From Agromyces italicus DSM 16388 (GTDB lineage Bacteria; Actinomycetota; Actinomycetes; Actinomycetales; Microbacteriaceae), in contig NZ_ATXF01000011.1 in NCBI RefSeq assembly GCF_000421545.1, forward strand, positions 62,001 through 126,000: DNA of 64,000 bases, given 5' to 3'. Shown here one piece after another: positions 45,057 through 52,919 of this stretch. The position numbers were made by a program, and so were the translations under genes. Below the pieces are notes generated by a model. It had not been told where the DNA came from. It made no database searches and saw nothing but the letters and a program-made list of their open reading frames with translations. Numbering within the stretch: position 1 is the stretch's first letter; every line of letters starts with the position of its first letter.

Positions 45057-45527
45057 ATGCCCATCGATCGACTGGACGCGCGACTCGTCGCGCTCTTCGC
45101 CGACGAGCCGCGCATCGGCGTCTACGAGGCGTCGCGGCGTCTCGGCGTCGCCCGCGGCACCGTGCAGGCCCGCCTCGACCGTCTGCAGCGGCTCGGCATC
45201 GTCACCGGGTTCGGACCCGACGTCGACACGGCCGCGCTCGGGTACCCCGTCACGACGTTCGTCGAGATCGAGATCGCGCAGGGTTCGCGCAGCGACCTCA
45301 TGCTCGACGAACTGCGCGGCATCCCCGAGGTGATCGAGGCGCACACCATCACCGGACGCAGCGACCTGCTCGTGCGGGTCGTGGCCGCGTCGAACCGCGA
45401 CCTCCAGCGCGTCGTCGACCAGCTCGTGCGCGTGCCGGGCATCGAGCGCACGTCGACGCTGGTCGTGCTCGACACGCCGATCCCGCACCGGGTCATGCCG
45501 CTCGTCGAGGCGACGCCGGCCGACTGA
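45057..45527 (+). CDS. Lrp/AsnC family regulator
   Basis: 156 aa. N-terminal helix-turn-helix (ARLVALFADEPRIGVYEASRRLGVARGTVQARLDRLQRLGIV) and C-terminal RAM/AsnC ligand domain (VTTFVEIEI ... GIPEVIEAHTITGRSDLLVRV). It sits 95 bp after the importer and probably senses an amino acid to control it (inference). ATG 45057 has GGGGAGG upstream; an earlier in-frame ATG at 44988 lacks one and overlaps the previous gene region. Confidence 0.88.
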   Translation: MPIDRLDARLVALFADEPRIGVYEASRRLGVARGTVQARLDRLQRLGIVTGFGPDVDTAALGYPVTTFVEIEIAQGSRSDLMLDELRGIPEVIEAHTITGRSDLLVRVVAASNRDLQRVVDQLVRVPGIERTSTLVVLDTPIPHRVMPLVEATPAD

Positions 45528-45537
45528 GGGGTGGGTC

Positions 45538-45623
45538 GCGCGGGGCGCTGCCGCGCGCGGGTTCTGCTTCGTGCGGCGTTGCGCGGGGCGCTGCCTCGCG
45601 CGGGTCGCTGCCTCGCGCGGGTC
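45538..45623. repeat. GC-rich tandem repeat patch
   Basis: GCTGCCTCGCGCGGGTC twice in tandem (45590-45606, 45607-45623) and GCGCGGGGCGCTGCC twice (45538, 45581). It fills the gap between the Lrp gene and repeat B1. No coding; slippage-prone. Confidence 0.7.
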
Positions 45624-45625
45624 AT

Positions 45626-45714
45626 TGTGCAGAACTCAGGATGCTTCGGGCGACACGCCGAGCGGGCGGAGTGAACGTGCGGCGTGGCGGGCGAGGCATC
45701 CTGAGTTCTGCACA
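45626..45714. repeat. Hairpin repeat B1
   Basis: 89 nt. Perfect 19-bp inverted termini (TGTGCAGAACTCAGGATGC at 45626-45644, complement 45696-45714) with inner ACGCCG/CGGCGT pairing. Differs from B2 at only two positions. Its last base is the A of the ATG that starts the AbiEi-like gene. Confidence 0.93.
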
Positions 45715-46763
45715 TGCCGGTTGCGCGCCCACTGCTCCTCCCCAGCGTTCCGGAGCCGCCGATCGTGCTCCCCGAGCCGATCCGGCCGTCGGTGGAGTGC
45801 TCGACCCGGCACCATCGGAGGGTGAGGTCGATCACCCGGGTGCTGCGCGAGGGCGGTGGTGTGTGCCGGGCAAGCGATTTCATCGGGGCCGGGGTGCCGC
45901 GCCGCCTTGTCGAGGCGGCGCTCGCCTCGGGGCGCCTCGAACGGATCAGGCGAGGGGTCTATGCCGACCCCTGGATCCCGGTCGAGGCGAAACGGGCTCT
46001 CCGGGTCGGGGGGAGGCTCGCCTGCGTTTCGGCGGCTCGACTCCACGGCCTCAGGGTGCTGCGCGACCCCGCGTATCTGCACGTCGGGGTGATGCGGCAT
46101 GCATCGCGGCTTCGCGGCCCCGACGATGCCGCGACGCAGCTGCCCGCTGAAGGTGTTGCGTGCGCCGGCGCCCGATTGCACTGGTCGCCTCCGGGGAGCA
46201 TCTCGCCGCGCGGTTTCCTCGTCCCGCTCGGGGAGTGCCTCGAGCAGATGCTGGCATGCCTGCCCGCCCTCGACGCGCTCTGCGCACTCGACTCGGCCCG
46301 AGAATCGGTTCCTTGGAACGGGAGCGGAGCGCCGCCGACAGCACGGCTCGACGAGCTCGGGTACGAGCGGCTGCTCGCGTGTCTGCCGGCTGGGAGCCGC
46401 GCGATCGCCGTGCGCTCGAGCCCCCTCAGTCAAGCGGTGGGCGAGACGGTTGCACGCCTGCGGCTCGAAGATCTCGGCATCCCCGTGCGGGCGCAGTTCC
46501 CCCTCCCAGGCGGGTACCACGGCGACCTGCTGATCGGCGAGCGACTGATCTTCGAGGTGGAGGGCGAGGGGCCGCACTCCGCGCCCGGGGCGTTCGAGCG
46601 AGACCGCCGCCGCGCGGCGTGGCTGAAGGCCGCGGGGTACACGCACGCGGCCTTCAGCCATCGGCAGGTGCTCGACGAGTGGGACTCGGTCGAAGCAGTC
46701 GTGCGCATGCTGATGCGGCGCGGTGCGCACGTGTGGGGTGAGGGGCTCGACCGGCCGGCCTGA
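45714..46763 (+). CDS. AbiEi/DUF559-like protein between two B repeats
   Basis: 349 aa. N-terminal winged-helix, AbiEi-antitoxin-like region (VLREGGGVCRASDFIGAGVPRRLVEAAL ... RRGVYA, then CVSAARLHGL and LHVGVMRHASRL), and a C-terminal Vsr/DUF559-like part: FPLPGGYHGDLLIGERLIFEVEGEGPHS with Asp and Glu-x-Glu placed as in PD-(D/E)xK nucleases. The middle has no known motif. Start uncertain: ATG 45714 (overlapping repeat B1) or GTG 45822 with GGAG. No cognate AbiEii toxin gene is adjacent. Function is not established; DNA binding and cleavage are plausible. Confidence 0.75.
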   Translation: MPVARPLLLPSVPEPPIVLPEPIRPSVECSTRHHRRVRSITRVLREGGGVCRASDFIGAGVPRRLVEAALASGRLERIRRGVYADPWIPVEAKRALRVGGRLACVSAARLHGLRVLRDPAYLHVGVMRHASRLRGPDDAATQLPAEGVACAGARLHWSPPGSISPRGFLVPLGECLEQMLACLPALDALCALDSARESVPWNGSGAPPTARLDELGYERLLACLPAGSRAIAVRSSPLSQAVGETVARLRLEDLGIPVRAQFPLPGGYHGDLLIGERLIFEVEGEGPHSAPGAFERDRRRAAWLKAAGYTHAAFSHRQVLDEWDSVEAVVRMLMRRGAHVWGEGLDRPA

Positions 46764-46796
46764 CGGCTGCGTCCGAACGCCTGCGGCGCCGCGGCG

Positions 46797-46885
46797 TGTG
46801 CAGAACTCAGGATGCTTCGGGCGACACGCCGAGCGGGCGGGGCGAACGTGCGGCGTGGCGGGCGAGGCATCCTGAGTTCTGCACA
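46797..46885. repeat. Hairpin repeat B2
   Basis: 89 nt in the same orientation as B1, 87/89 identical, with the same perfect 19-bp inverted ends (46797-46815, 46867-46885). It starts 33 bp after the AbiEi-like stop and precedes the hpaD terminator. Confidence 0.93.
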
Positions 46886-46901
46886 GAGGACGGGACGACG
46901 A

Positions 46902-46928
46902 AGGGGGCCGGACGATGCCCGGCCCCCT
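46902..46928 (-). terminator. Terminator of the hpa operon
   Basis: Perfect 10-bp stem AGGGGGCCGG / CCGGCCCCCT, 7-nt loop, followed on the minus strand by TTCGTCGTCC, 12 bp after hpaD. Confidence 0.8.
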
Positions 46929-46939
46929 CCGAGCGGCGA

Positions 46940-48082
46940 CTACAGCGTGTGGCCGAGCTTGAAGCCCTGCTCCTCGTCGCCCTTGCGGGTGTACGAGAAG
47001 CCGTCGGCGCCGATCGTGACCGCCATCTCCGAGGAGTCGGTGCGGGCGACGACGGGCTTCGGGTTGCCGTCGAGGTCGAGCACGAGCGAGGCCTCGGTGT
47101 ACCACGAGGGCACGACCGGGTTGCCCCACCAGTCGCGGCGCTGGTTGTCGTGCACGTCCCACGTGACGACGGGGTTGTCGGGGTCGCCCGTGTAGTAGTC
47201 CTGCGTGTAGATCTCGACGCGGTGGCCGTCGGGGTCGCGCAGGTACAGGTAGAACGCGTTCGAGACGCCGTGGCGACCCGGTCCGCGCTCGATCGCGTCG
47301 GAGCGACGGATGGCGCCGAGCTTGTCGCAGATCGCGAGGATGTTGTGCTTCTCGTGCGTCGCGAACGCGACGTGGTGCATGCGCGGGCCGTCGCCGCCGG
47401 TCATGGCGGTGTCGTGCACGGTGGGCTTGCGGCGCATCCATGCCGCGTACACGACGCCCTCCTCGTCCTGGATGTCTTCCGTGACGCGGAAGCCGAGCGA
47501 CTGCATGAAGTTCACGGCTCGCGGAACGTCGGGGGTCACCTGGTTGAAGTGGTCGAGGCGCACGAGCTCGCCCGGCGTGTGCAGGTCGTAGCGCCACGAC
47601 AGCCGCTCGACGTGCTCGGACTGGAAGAAGAACTCGTACGGGAAGCCGAGCGGGTCTTCGACGCGAACCGAGTCGCCGATGCCCTTGGTGAAGCCCTCCG
47701 TGCGGCGTTCGACGCGGCATCCGAGCTCGGTGTAGAAGGCGACGGCCTTGTCGAGGTCGTCGCTCGAACGCACCCGGTACGAGAACGCGGCGACGGCGGC
47801 GAGCTCGCCGCGGCGGAGCACGAGGTTGTGGTGGATGAACTCCTCGGTCGAGCGGAGGTAGATCGCCTCGTCGTCCTCCTCGGTGACGTAGAGGCCGAGC
47901 ACGTCGACGTAGAACTCGCGGCTCGCCGCCAGATCGGTGACGATGAGCTCCATGTACGCGCAGCGCAGGATGTCGGGGGCGGGCACCGAGGGGGTCGGCA
48001 CCGGGTTGTCGGTGCGGATCGGGGCTTCCTGAGAAACGTAGAAGCCCGATGAGGTGAGGGTCATGTCGTCGCGGTTGGTCAT
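46940..48082 (-). CDS. hpaD: 3,4-dihydroxyphenylacetate 2,3-dioxygenase
   Basis: 380 aa extradiol dioxygenase of the vicinal-oxygen-chelate class; opens homoprotocatechuate to 5-carboxymethyl-2-hydroxymuconic semialdehyde. Metal ligands expected at His178 (RLDHFNQV), His236/237 (RMHHVAF) and Glu290 (GHRVEIYT). Close in length and motifs to the well-studied Brevibacterium and Arthrobacter HPCD enzymes (Fe or Mn). Last gene of the hpa operon, with a REP-like repeat between it and hpaE. Confidence 0.93.
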   Translation of the reverse strand: MTNRDDMTLTSSGFYVSQEAPIRTDNPVPTPSVPAPDILRCAYMELIVTDLAASREFYVDVLGLYVTEEDDEAIYLRSTEEFIHHNLVLRRGELAAVAAFSYRVRSSDDLDKAVAFYTELGCRVERRTEGFTKGIGDSVRVEDPLGFPYEFFFQSEHVERLSWRYDLHTPGELVRLDHFNQVTPDVPRAVNFMQSLGFRVTEDIQDEEGVVYAAWMRRKPTVHDTAMTGGDGPRMHHVAFATHEKHNILAICDKLGAIRRSDAIERGPGRHGVSNAFYLYLRDPDGHRVEIYTQDYYTGDPDNPVVTWDVHDNQRRDWWGNPVVPSWYTEASLVLDLDGNPKPVVARTDSSEMAVTIGADGFSYTRKGDEEQGFKLGHTL

Positions 48083-48120
48083 GTCAAGGTCCTTGCGTGG
48101 GGTGGGATGTCTCGGGGAAC

Positions 48121-48151
48121 GTGGTCTCGATACGCTTCGCTACTCGAACGA
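48121..48151. repeat. REP-like TCGATACGC repeat
   Basis: The minus-strand GTTCGAGTAGCGAAGCGTAT plus the following bases (48121-48151) match the palindromic repeat type I associate with Microbacteriaceae intergenic DNA. It lies between hpaE and hpaD inside the operon. Related in style to the 2099 repeat. Confidence 0.55.
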
Positions 48152-48154
48152 CGA

Positions 48155-49648
48155 TCAGGCCTTGCCGAAGGTCGGGTTGTGCGGCGCGCCGAGCGTGATG
48201 TGCACGCTCTGCTGGTCGGTGTAGAAGTCGATCGAGCGGTAGCCGCCCTCGTGGCCGAGACCCGAGGCCTTGACGCCGCCGAACGGGGTGCGGAGGTCCC
48301 GCACGTTGTTCGAGTTGAGCCACACCATGCCCGCCTCGACCGACTGGGCGAAGTTGTGGGCGCGCTTGAGGTCGTTCGTCCAGATGTACGCGGCGAGGCC
48401 GTACTTCGTGTCGTTCGCGAGCGCGAGCGCCTCCTCCTCGGTGTCGAACGGGGTGATCGCGACGACGGGCCCGAAGATCTCCTCCTGGAAGATGCGGGCG
48501 TCGGGCGCGACATCCGCGAACACCGTCGGGGCGACGTAGTTGCCCGTCGGGAAGCCCTCGGGGCGCCCGCCGCCGGCGACGAGCCGGCCCTCGGTCTTGC
48601 CGAGCTCGACGTAGCTCATGACCTTGTCGTAGTGCTCGGGGTGCACGAGCGCGCCGACCTCGGTCGCCGGGTCGTGGGGGTGGCCCACGACGACGCGCTT
48701 CGCCTGCGCGGCGTAGCGCTCGACGAACTCGTCGTAGACCTCTCGCTGCACGAGAATGCGCGAACCCGCGGTGCAGCGTTCGCCGTTCAGCGAGAAGACG
48801 CCGAAGATGGTCGCGTCGATCGCCGTGTCGAGGTCGGCGTCGGCGAAGACCACGGCCGGGCTCTTGCCGCCGAGCTCCATCGAGAGGCCCTTGAGGTACG
48901 GCGCGGCGTTGCCGAAGATCAGCTGGCCGGTGCTCGACTCGCCCGTGAACGAGATGAGCGGCACGTCGGGGTGCTTCACGAGCGCGTCGCCCGCGTCTTC
49001 GCCGAGGCCGTTGACGAGGTTGAAGACGCCCTTGGGCAGGCCCGCCTCCTCGAAGATCCCGGCCCAGAGCGACGCCGAGAGCGGCGTGAACTCGGCCGGC
49101 TTCAGCACGACCGTGTTGCCGGTGGCGAGGGCGGGGCCGAGCTTCCACGACTCGAGCATGAACGGGGTGTTCCACGGGGTGATGAGGCCGGCGACGCCGA
49201 TCGGCTTGCGGTTCACGTAGTTCATCTGCTTGCCCGGCACCTTGAAGGCGTCGTCGGACTGCGCGACGATCAGGTCGGCGAAGAAGCGGAAGTTCTCGGC
49301 CGCGCGACGGGCCTGGCCGAGGGCCTGCGTGATCGGCAGCCCCGAGTCGAACGACTCGAGCTCGGCGAGGCGCTGGTCGCGCGACTCGACGAGGTCGGCG
49401 ATCTTGTGCAGCACGCGCGAGCGCTCGCGGGGGAGCATGCGCGGCCACGGGCCGTCCGTGAACGCGCGGCGGGCCGCGGCGACGGCGCGCTCGACATCGG
49501 CCTTCTTGCCTGCGGCGGCGTGCACGTAGGTCTCGTTCGTGACGGGGTTCAGCACCTCGAAGGTGTCGCCGTCGATCGAGTCGACGAACTCGCCGTCGAT
49601 GTAGTGGCGGATGCGGTCGGGCAGGCCCTCGGGCGTGTAGTCGGTCAT
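48155..49648 (-). CDS. hpaE: 5-carboxymethyl-2-hydroxymuconate semialdehyde dehydrogenase
   Basis: 497 aa aldehyde dehydrogenase. Nicotinamide-binding NTPFMLESWKLGPALATGNTVVLKPAEF, general base Glu in MELGGKSP, nucleophile Cys in NGERCTAGSR, and IFGPV. Oxidises the ring-cleavage semialdehyde to 5-carboxymethyl-2-hydroxymuconate with NAD+. ATG 49648 has GGAAGAG upstream; the in-frame start at 49690 lacks support. Minus strand, 57 bp after the gntR-type gene. Confidence 0.92.
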   Translation of the reverse strand: MTDYTPEGLPDRIRHYIDGEFVDSIDGDTFEVLNPVTNETYVHAAAGKKADVERAVAAARRAFTDGPWPRMLPRERSRVLHKIADLVESRDQRLAELESFDSGLPITQALGQARRAAENFRFFADLIVAQSDDAFKVPGKQMNYVNRKPIGVAGLITPWNTPFMLESWKLGPALATGNTVVLKPAEFTPLSASLWAGIFEEAGLPKGVFNLVNGLGEDAGDALVKHPDVPLISFTGESSTGQLIFGNAAPYLKGLSMELGGKSPAVVFADADLDTAIDATIFGVFSLNGERCTAGSRILVQREVYDEFVERYAAQAKRVVVGHPHDPATEVGALVHPEHYDKVMSYVELGKTEGRLVAGGGRPEGFPTGNYVAPTVFADVAPDARIFQEEIFGPVVAITPFDTEEEALALANDTKYGLAAYIWTNDLKRAHNFAQSVEAGMVWLNSNNVRDLRTPFGGVKASGLGHEGGYRSIDFYTDQQSVHITLGAPHNPTFGKA

Positions 49649-49705
49649 GTTCTCTTCCGTTCTGAGATGGTTCAGGTCTGAGCAGGTCACGCGGTGCTGC
49701 GTCGG

Positions 49706-50425
49706 TCAGGGCGTCGTCGGATGCCGGAGCTCGGCCTGGTGGGCGAGCACCGCGTCGAGCGTGGCGGTGCGGTGCGAGCGGGCGGCGAGTTCGATCTCGA
49801 GCGCGTCGGCACCCGCCTCGATGAGCTCGAGGATGCGCTCGTGCTCGGCGACCGAGTCGTGCGCGCGACCCGGCACGAAGCTGAACGAGGAGTCGCGGAG
49901 GACCTTCATGCGGTTCCAGCCCCGGTGCACGAGGTCGAGGATGTGCGGGTTCGGGCACGCTTCGAAGAGCACGGCGTGGAACGCGAGATTGAGCTCGGTG
50001 AAGCGGTGGGGGTCGAAGTCGTCGAGGGTTCGGCGCATGCGGTCGTTGATCGCGCGGGCCCGGGCGATCTGCTCTGCGGTGAGCGTCGGCGACGACAGGG
50101 CGGTCGCGGCCCCTTCGACGAGCGCGAGCGTCTGCATCGTGTGCAGGTACTCGGTCTCTTTGATCAGGGCGACCTGCGCGCCGACGTTGCGCTCGAAGGT
50201 GACGAGACCCTCGGCCTCGAGGCGGCGGATCGCCTCGCGCACGGGCACGACGCTGACCTCGAGCTCGCCGGCGATCGAGCCGAGCACGAGGCGGAAGCCC
50301 GGCACGTAACGTCCGTCGTCGATGCGCTCGCGGATGAAGCGGTAGGCGCGCTGCGACTTCGACTCGGTCGCGGGGCCGGCGGCGCTCGCGGGGCGTGTGG
50401 TGCCGGCCGAGGTCGCGGTGCTCAT
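49706..50425 (-). CDS. GntR/FCD-family regulator of the hpa genes
   Basis: 239 aa. N-terminal winged helix (QRAYRFIRERIDDGRYVPGFRLVLGSIAGELEVSVVPVREAIRRLEAEGLV) and a helical FCD ligand domain with the metal-ligand residues ELNLAFHAVLFEAC and EHERILELIEA. Likely represses the operon and responds to an aromatic acid or ring-cleavage product. It overlaps the upstream fusion gene by ATGA. Candidate operators: 51966 and 53779. Confidence 0.9.
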   Translation of the reverse strand: MSTATSAGTTRPASAAGPATESKSQRAYRFIRERIDDGRYVPGFRLVLGSIAGELEVSVVPVREAIRRLEAEGLVTFERNVGAQVALIKETEYLHTMQTLALVEGAATALSSPTLTAEQIARARAINDRMRRTLDDFDPHRFTELNLAFHAVLFEACPNPHILDLVHRGWNRMKVLRDSSFSFVPGRAHDSVAEHERILELIEAGADALEIELAARSHRTATLDAVLAHQAELRHPTTP

Positions 50426-51939
50426 CGGTCGACGCCCCCGGCGGATGCCTCGGCGTCGGCCCCTGCGTGGTAGCGCGCGAGCCACTCGGCGTTCATCGGG
50501 AACAGCCCGTCGACGGCGGCGCCTCCGGCGACCTGGCGGGCGACGTAGGCGTCCTGCCGCTCTTGCTCGGCCGCCTCGGCTGCGACCTCGGCGACGAGCT
50601 GCGGCGGGATCACGATGACCCCGTCGCCGTCGCCCACGATGACGTCGCCCGGCTGCACGGCCGCACCGCCGCAGGCGATCGTGACGTCGACCGCCCACGG
50701 CACGTGGCGGCGGCCGAGCACGCTCGGGTGCGGTCCCTGCGAGAAGACGGGGATCTCGAAGCCCGCGACGGCGTCGAAGTCGCGCACGCCGCCATCGGTC
50801 ACGATGCCGGCCGCCCCGCGCACCTGGGCGCGGAGCGCCAGCACGTCGCCCACGGTTCCGGTGCCGCGCTCGCCGCGGGCTTCGACGACGAGCACCTCGC
50901 CCGGACGGACGGTGTCGAAGGCGAGCTTCTGTGCGTTGAACCCGCCGCCGTGCGAGGCGAAGAGGTCGGGGCGGAAGGGGATGAAGCGGAGGGTCTTCGC
51001 GTACCCGAGGATGCGGTCACCGGGGTGATTGGCGCGCACGCCCTCGATGAAGATGTCGTGATAGCCGCGCTTGCGGAGCGCGACCGAGAGCGTGGCGACG
51101 GCAGCGCCGTCGAGCAGCGCGCGCACCTCGTCGGTGAGTACGCCCGAAGCGGCCGCGGGAGTGTCGAGCTGGCTCGCGAGCCCGGCGGCCAGCGCGGCCG
51201 CGTGCTCGGCCTCGCTGCCCCAGGCCTCGATGCGCTGCGCGTCGTCGACCTTCGGCTTCGTGCCGTAGTCGCCGAAGGGCACGTCGCCCTGGGTGACGGT
51301 CGTGATCAGACGGCCGGTGCTCGGTGCGCCCGGAGCGCCGGGGGCGTCGACCTCGACCTCGACGATGTCGCCCGGCACGACGACCGAGGAGCCCGCGGGC
51401 GTGCCGGTGAGGATGACGTCGCCCGGTTCGAGCGTGAGGTGCTGCGAGAGGTCGGCGACGAGGCGGCCGAAGGTGAAGAGCAGCGTGTCGGAGGTGTCCT
51501 CCTGCACGAGCTCGCCGTTGACCCAGGTGCGCACGCGCCATCCGTCTTCGCCGGCGATGTGCGCGGGGAGTGCGACGGGGCCGAGCGGGGTGAAGCCGTC
51601 CCCGCCCTTGTTGCGCACGTTCGAGCCCTTGTCGGCGGCGCGCAGGTCGTAGAGCCCGAAGTCGTTCGCGGCGGTGACCTGGGCGACGTGCGTCCAGCCG
51701 TCGGCGGGGGAGACGTGGCGTGCGCGCTCGCCGATGACGATCGCGATCTCGCCCTCGAAGGCGAGCAGCTCGGTGCCGGCCGGACGTTCGATCGTGCCGC
51801 CGGTGCCGGCGAGCGACGATGCGGGCTTGAAGAAGTAGCTCGGCTGGGCGGGAGTGCGCCCGCGCTGTGCGGCCCTCGACGGATAGTTGAGGTGCACGGC
51901 GATGATCTTGCCGGGGGTGGCGATGCCAGCGATGGTCAT
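50422..51939 (-). CDS. FAH-domain / RraA-like fusion protein
   Basis: 505 aa fusion. Residues about 1-245 are a fumarylacetoacetate hydrolase fold like HpaG (YFFKPASSLAG, LLAFEGEIAIVIG, GSNVRNKGGDGFTPLGP, VILTGTPAGSS). Residues about 285-490 are RraA/HMG-aldolase-like (RGAAGIVTDGGVRDF with the Asp-Arg pair, VQPGDVIVGDGDGVIVIP). The first half probably performs OPET decarboxylation and/or isomerisation of the HPA pathway; the second may act as aldolase or decarboxylase. The joined arrangement would channel late intermediates (inference). GntR-type gene overlaps its end. Confidence 0.85.
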   Translation of the reverse strand: MTIAGIATPGKIIAVHLNYPSRAAQRGRTPAQPSYFFKPASSLAGTGGTIERPAGTELLAFEGEIAIVIGERARHVSPADGWTHVAQVTAANDFGLYDLRAADKGSNVRNKGGDGFTPLGPVALPAHIAGEDGWRVRTWVNGELVQEDTSDTLLFTFGRLVADLSQHLTLEPGDVILTGTPAGSSVVVPGDIVEVEVDAPGAPGAPSTGRLITTVTQGDVPFGDYGTKPKVDDAQRIEAWGSEAEHAAALAAGLASQLDTPAAASGVLTDEVRALLDGAAVATLSVALRKRGYHDIFIEGVRANHPGDRILGYAKTLRFIPFRPDLFASHGGGFNAQKLAFDTVRPGEVLVVEARGERGTGTVGDVLALRAQVRGAAGIVTDGGVRDFDAVAGFEIPVFSQGPHPSVLGRRHVPWAVDVTIACGGAAVQPGDVIVGDGDGVIVIPPQLVAEVAAEAAEQERQDAYVARQVAGGAAVDGLFPMNAEWLARYHAGADAEASAGGVDR

Positions 51940-51965
51940 TGACGTCCTCGTCTCGTGATATCAGA

Positions 51966-51978
51966 AATCATATACGAT
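51966..51978. promoter_or_regulatory. Hpa operator 1
   Basis: AATCATATACGAT, nearly palindromic around TATA, 26 bp upstream of the FAH-RraA gene start. The same 13-mer, inverted, lies at 53779. Conspicuously AT-rich for this genome and typical in form for FCD-type GntR operators. Confidence 0.75.
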
Positions 51979-52037
51979 CTGCGCAGCGGCGCAAGGGGCG
52001 GGCGAGCCCCGGTCTCCGGGTGCGGATGGCGCGGGGC

Positions 52038-52919
52038 TCAGTAACTCGAGCGCGGCGGGCCCGAGGCATCCGATTCGTTCGTGCGCGAGGCGATGAAGCG
52101 GTCGGCGAGCGCCTCCGAGGCGCGGGCGAGGATCGCGACATCGGCGCCGACCGCCGCGAACGACGCGCCCGCAGCGAGGTAGCGCTCGGCATCCTCCGCC
52201 ACGAAGGCGTTGATGCCGACCGGTTTTCCGGCGGCCTGCGCGGCTCGGATCGCGGTGAGCGCGGCCTCGACGACGTCGGGGTGCGAGGGCTGCCCGAGCA
52301 GGCCCATCGAGCCCGCGAGGTCGGCTGGGCCGACGAAGATCGCGTCGACGCCGTCGACGGCGAGGATCTCCTCGACGTTCGCGACCGCCGTCGCCGACTC
52401 GATCTGCACGATGAGGCTCACGGTCGACGAGGCGCGGCCGAGGTAGCCCTCGACGCGGTTCCAGCGCGACGAGCGGGCGAGCGAGGCTCCGACGCCGCGC
52501 ACACCGTGGTCGGTCGGGCCGGGGCGATGGCCCGAGGCATCCGGCGTGGCGCTCGCCGCGGTGCCCGGGTACCGCACGGCGCGCACCAGCTCGCGTGCCT
52601 GCTCGGCCGTGTCGACCATCGGCACGAGGAGGTTCTGCACGCCGAGGTCGAGGTACTGCTTGATCACGACGGGATCGCCGATCGGCGGCCGCACCACCGG
52701 CGCGACCGGGTAGGCCGAGACCGCGTAGAGCTGGTGCAGGATCGTCTGCAGGTCGTTGGGGGAGTGCTCCGCGTCGATCAGCAGCCAGTCGACGCCGCTG
52801 CCTGCCGCGACCTCGGCGACGAGCGGACTCGCCGAGCACACCCACATGCCGATCTGGGGGCGGTCGGCCGCCGCCATGCGGGCGGTGAGGGTCTCGGGGA
52901 GGTTCATTCGAATCGGCAT
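52038..52919 (-). CDS. hpaI: 4-hydroxy-2-oxoheptanedioate aldolase family (HpaI)
   Basis: 293 aa class II aldolase of the HpcH/HpaI family: IGMWVCSASPLVAEVAAGSGVDWLLIDAEHSPND, the catalytic His and Arg (VRP at APVVRPP), LVPMVDTAEQA, RGVGASLARSSRW, IVQIESATAVANVEEI, IFVGPADLAGSMG. Cleaves the last pathway intermediate to pyruvate and succinic semialdehyde. Relative to E. coli HpaI it carries an extra loop of about 18 residues after VRYPG (ATPDASGHRPGPT). Overlaps hpaH by 16 bp; ATG 52919. Confidence 0.9.
   Translation of the reverse strand: MPIRMNLPETLTARMAAADRPQIGMWVCSASPLVAEVAAGSGVDWLLIDAEHSPNDLQTILHQLYAVSAYPVAPVVRPPIGDPVVIKQYLDLGVQNLLVPMVDTAEQARELVRAVRYPGTAASATPDASGHRPGPTDHGVRGVGASLARSSRWNRVEGYLGRASSTVSLIVQIESATAVANVEEILAVDGVDAIFVGPADLAGSMGLLGQPSHPDVVEAALTAIRAAQAAGKPVGINAFVAEDAERYLAAGASFAAVGADVAILARASEALADRFIASRTNESDASGPPRSSY

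Noticed and set aside
45714..46763. Complete AbiE type IV toxin-antitoxin pair
   Set aside because: No AbiEii nucleotidyltransferase gene is adjacent on either side.
45626..46885. Insertion sequence with B1/B2 as terminal inverted repeats
   Set aside because: B1 and B2 are in the same orientation and each is itself palindromic; no transposase motif (DDE, HUH or Tyr) is seen and no target duplication is obvious.
48084..49958. 624-residue minus-strand frame over hpaE
   Set aside because: Composition is Arg/Ala/Pro-rich without family motifs; hpaE in another frame has all aldehyde dehydrogenase motifs.
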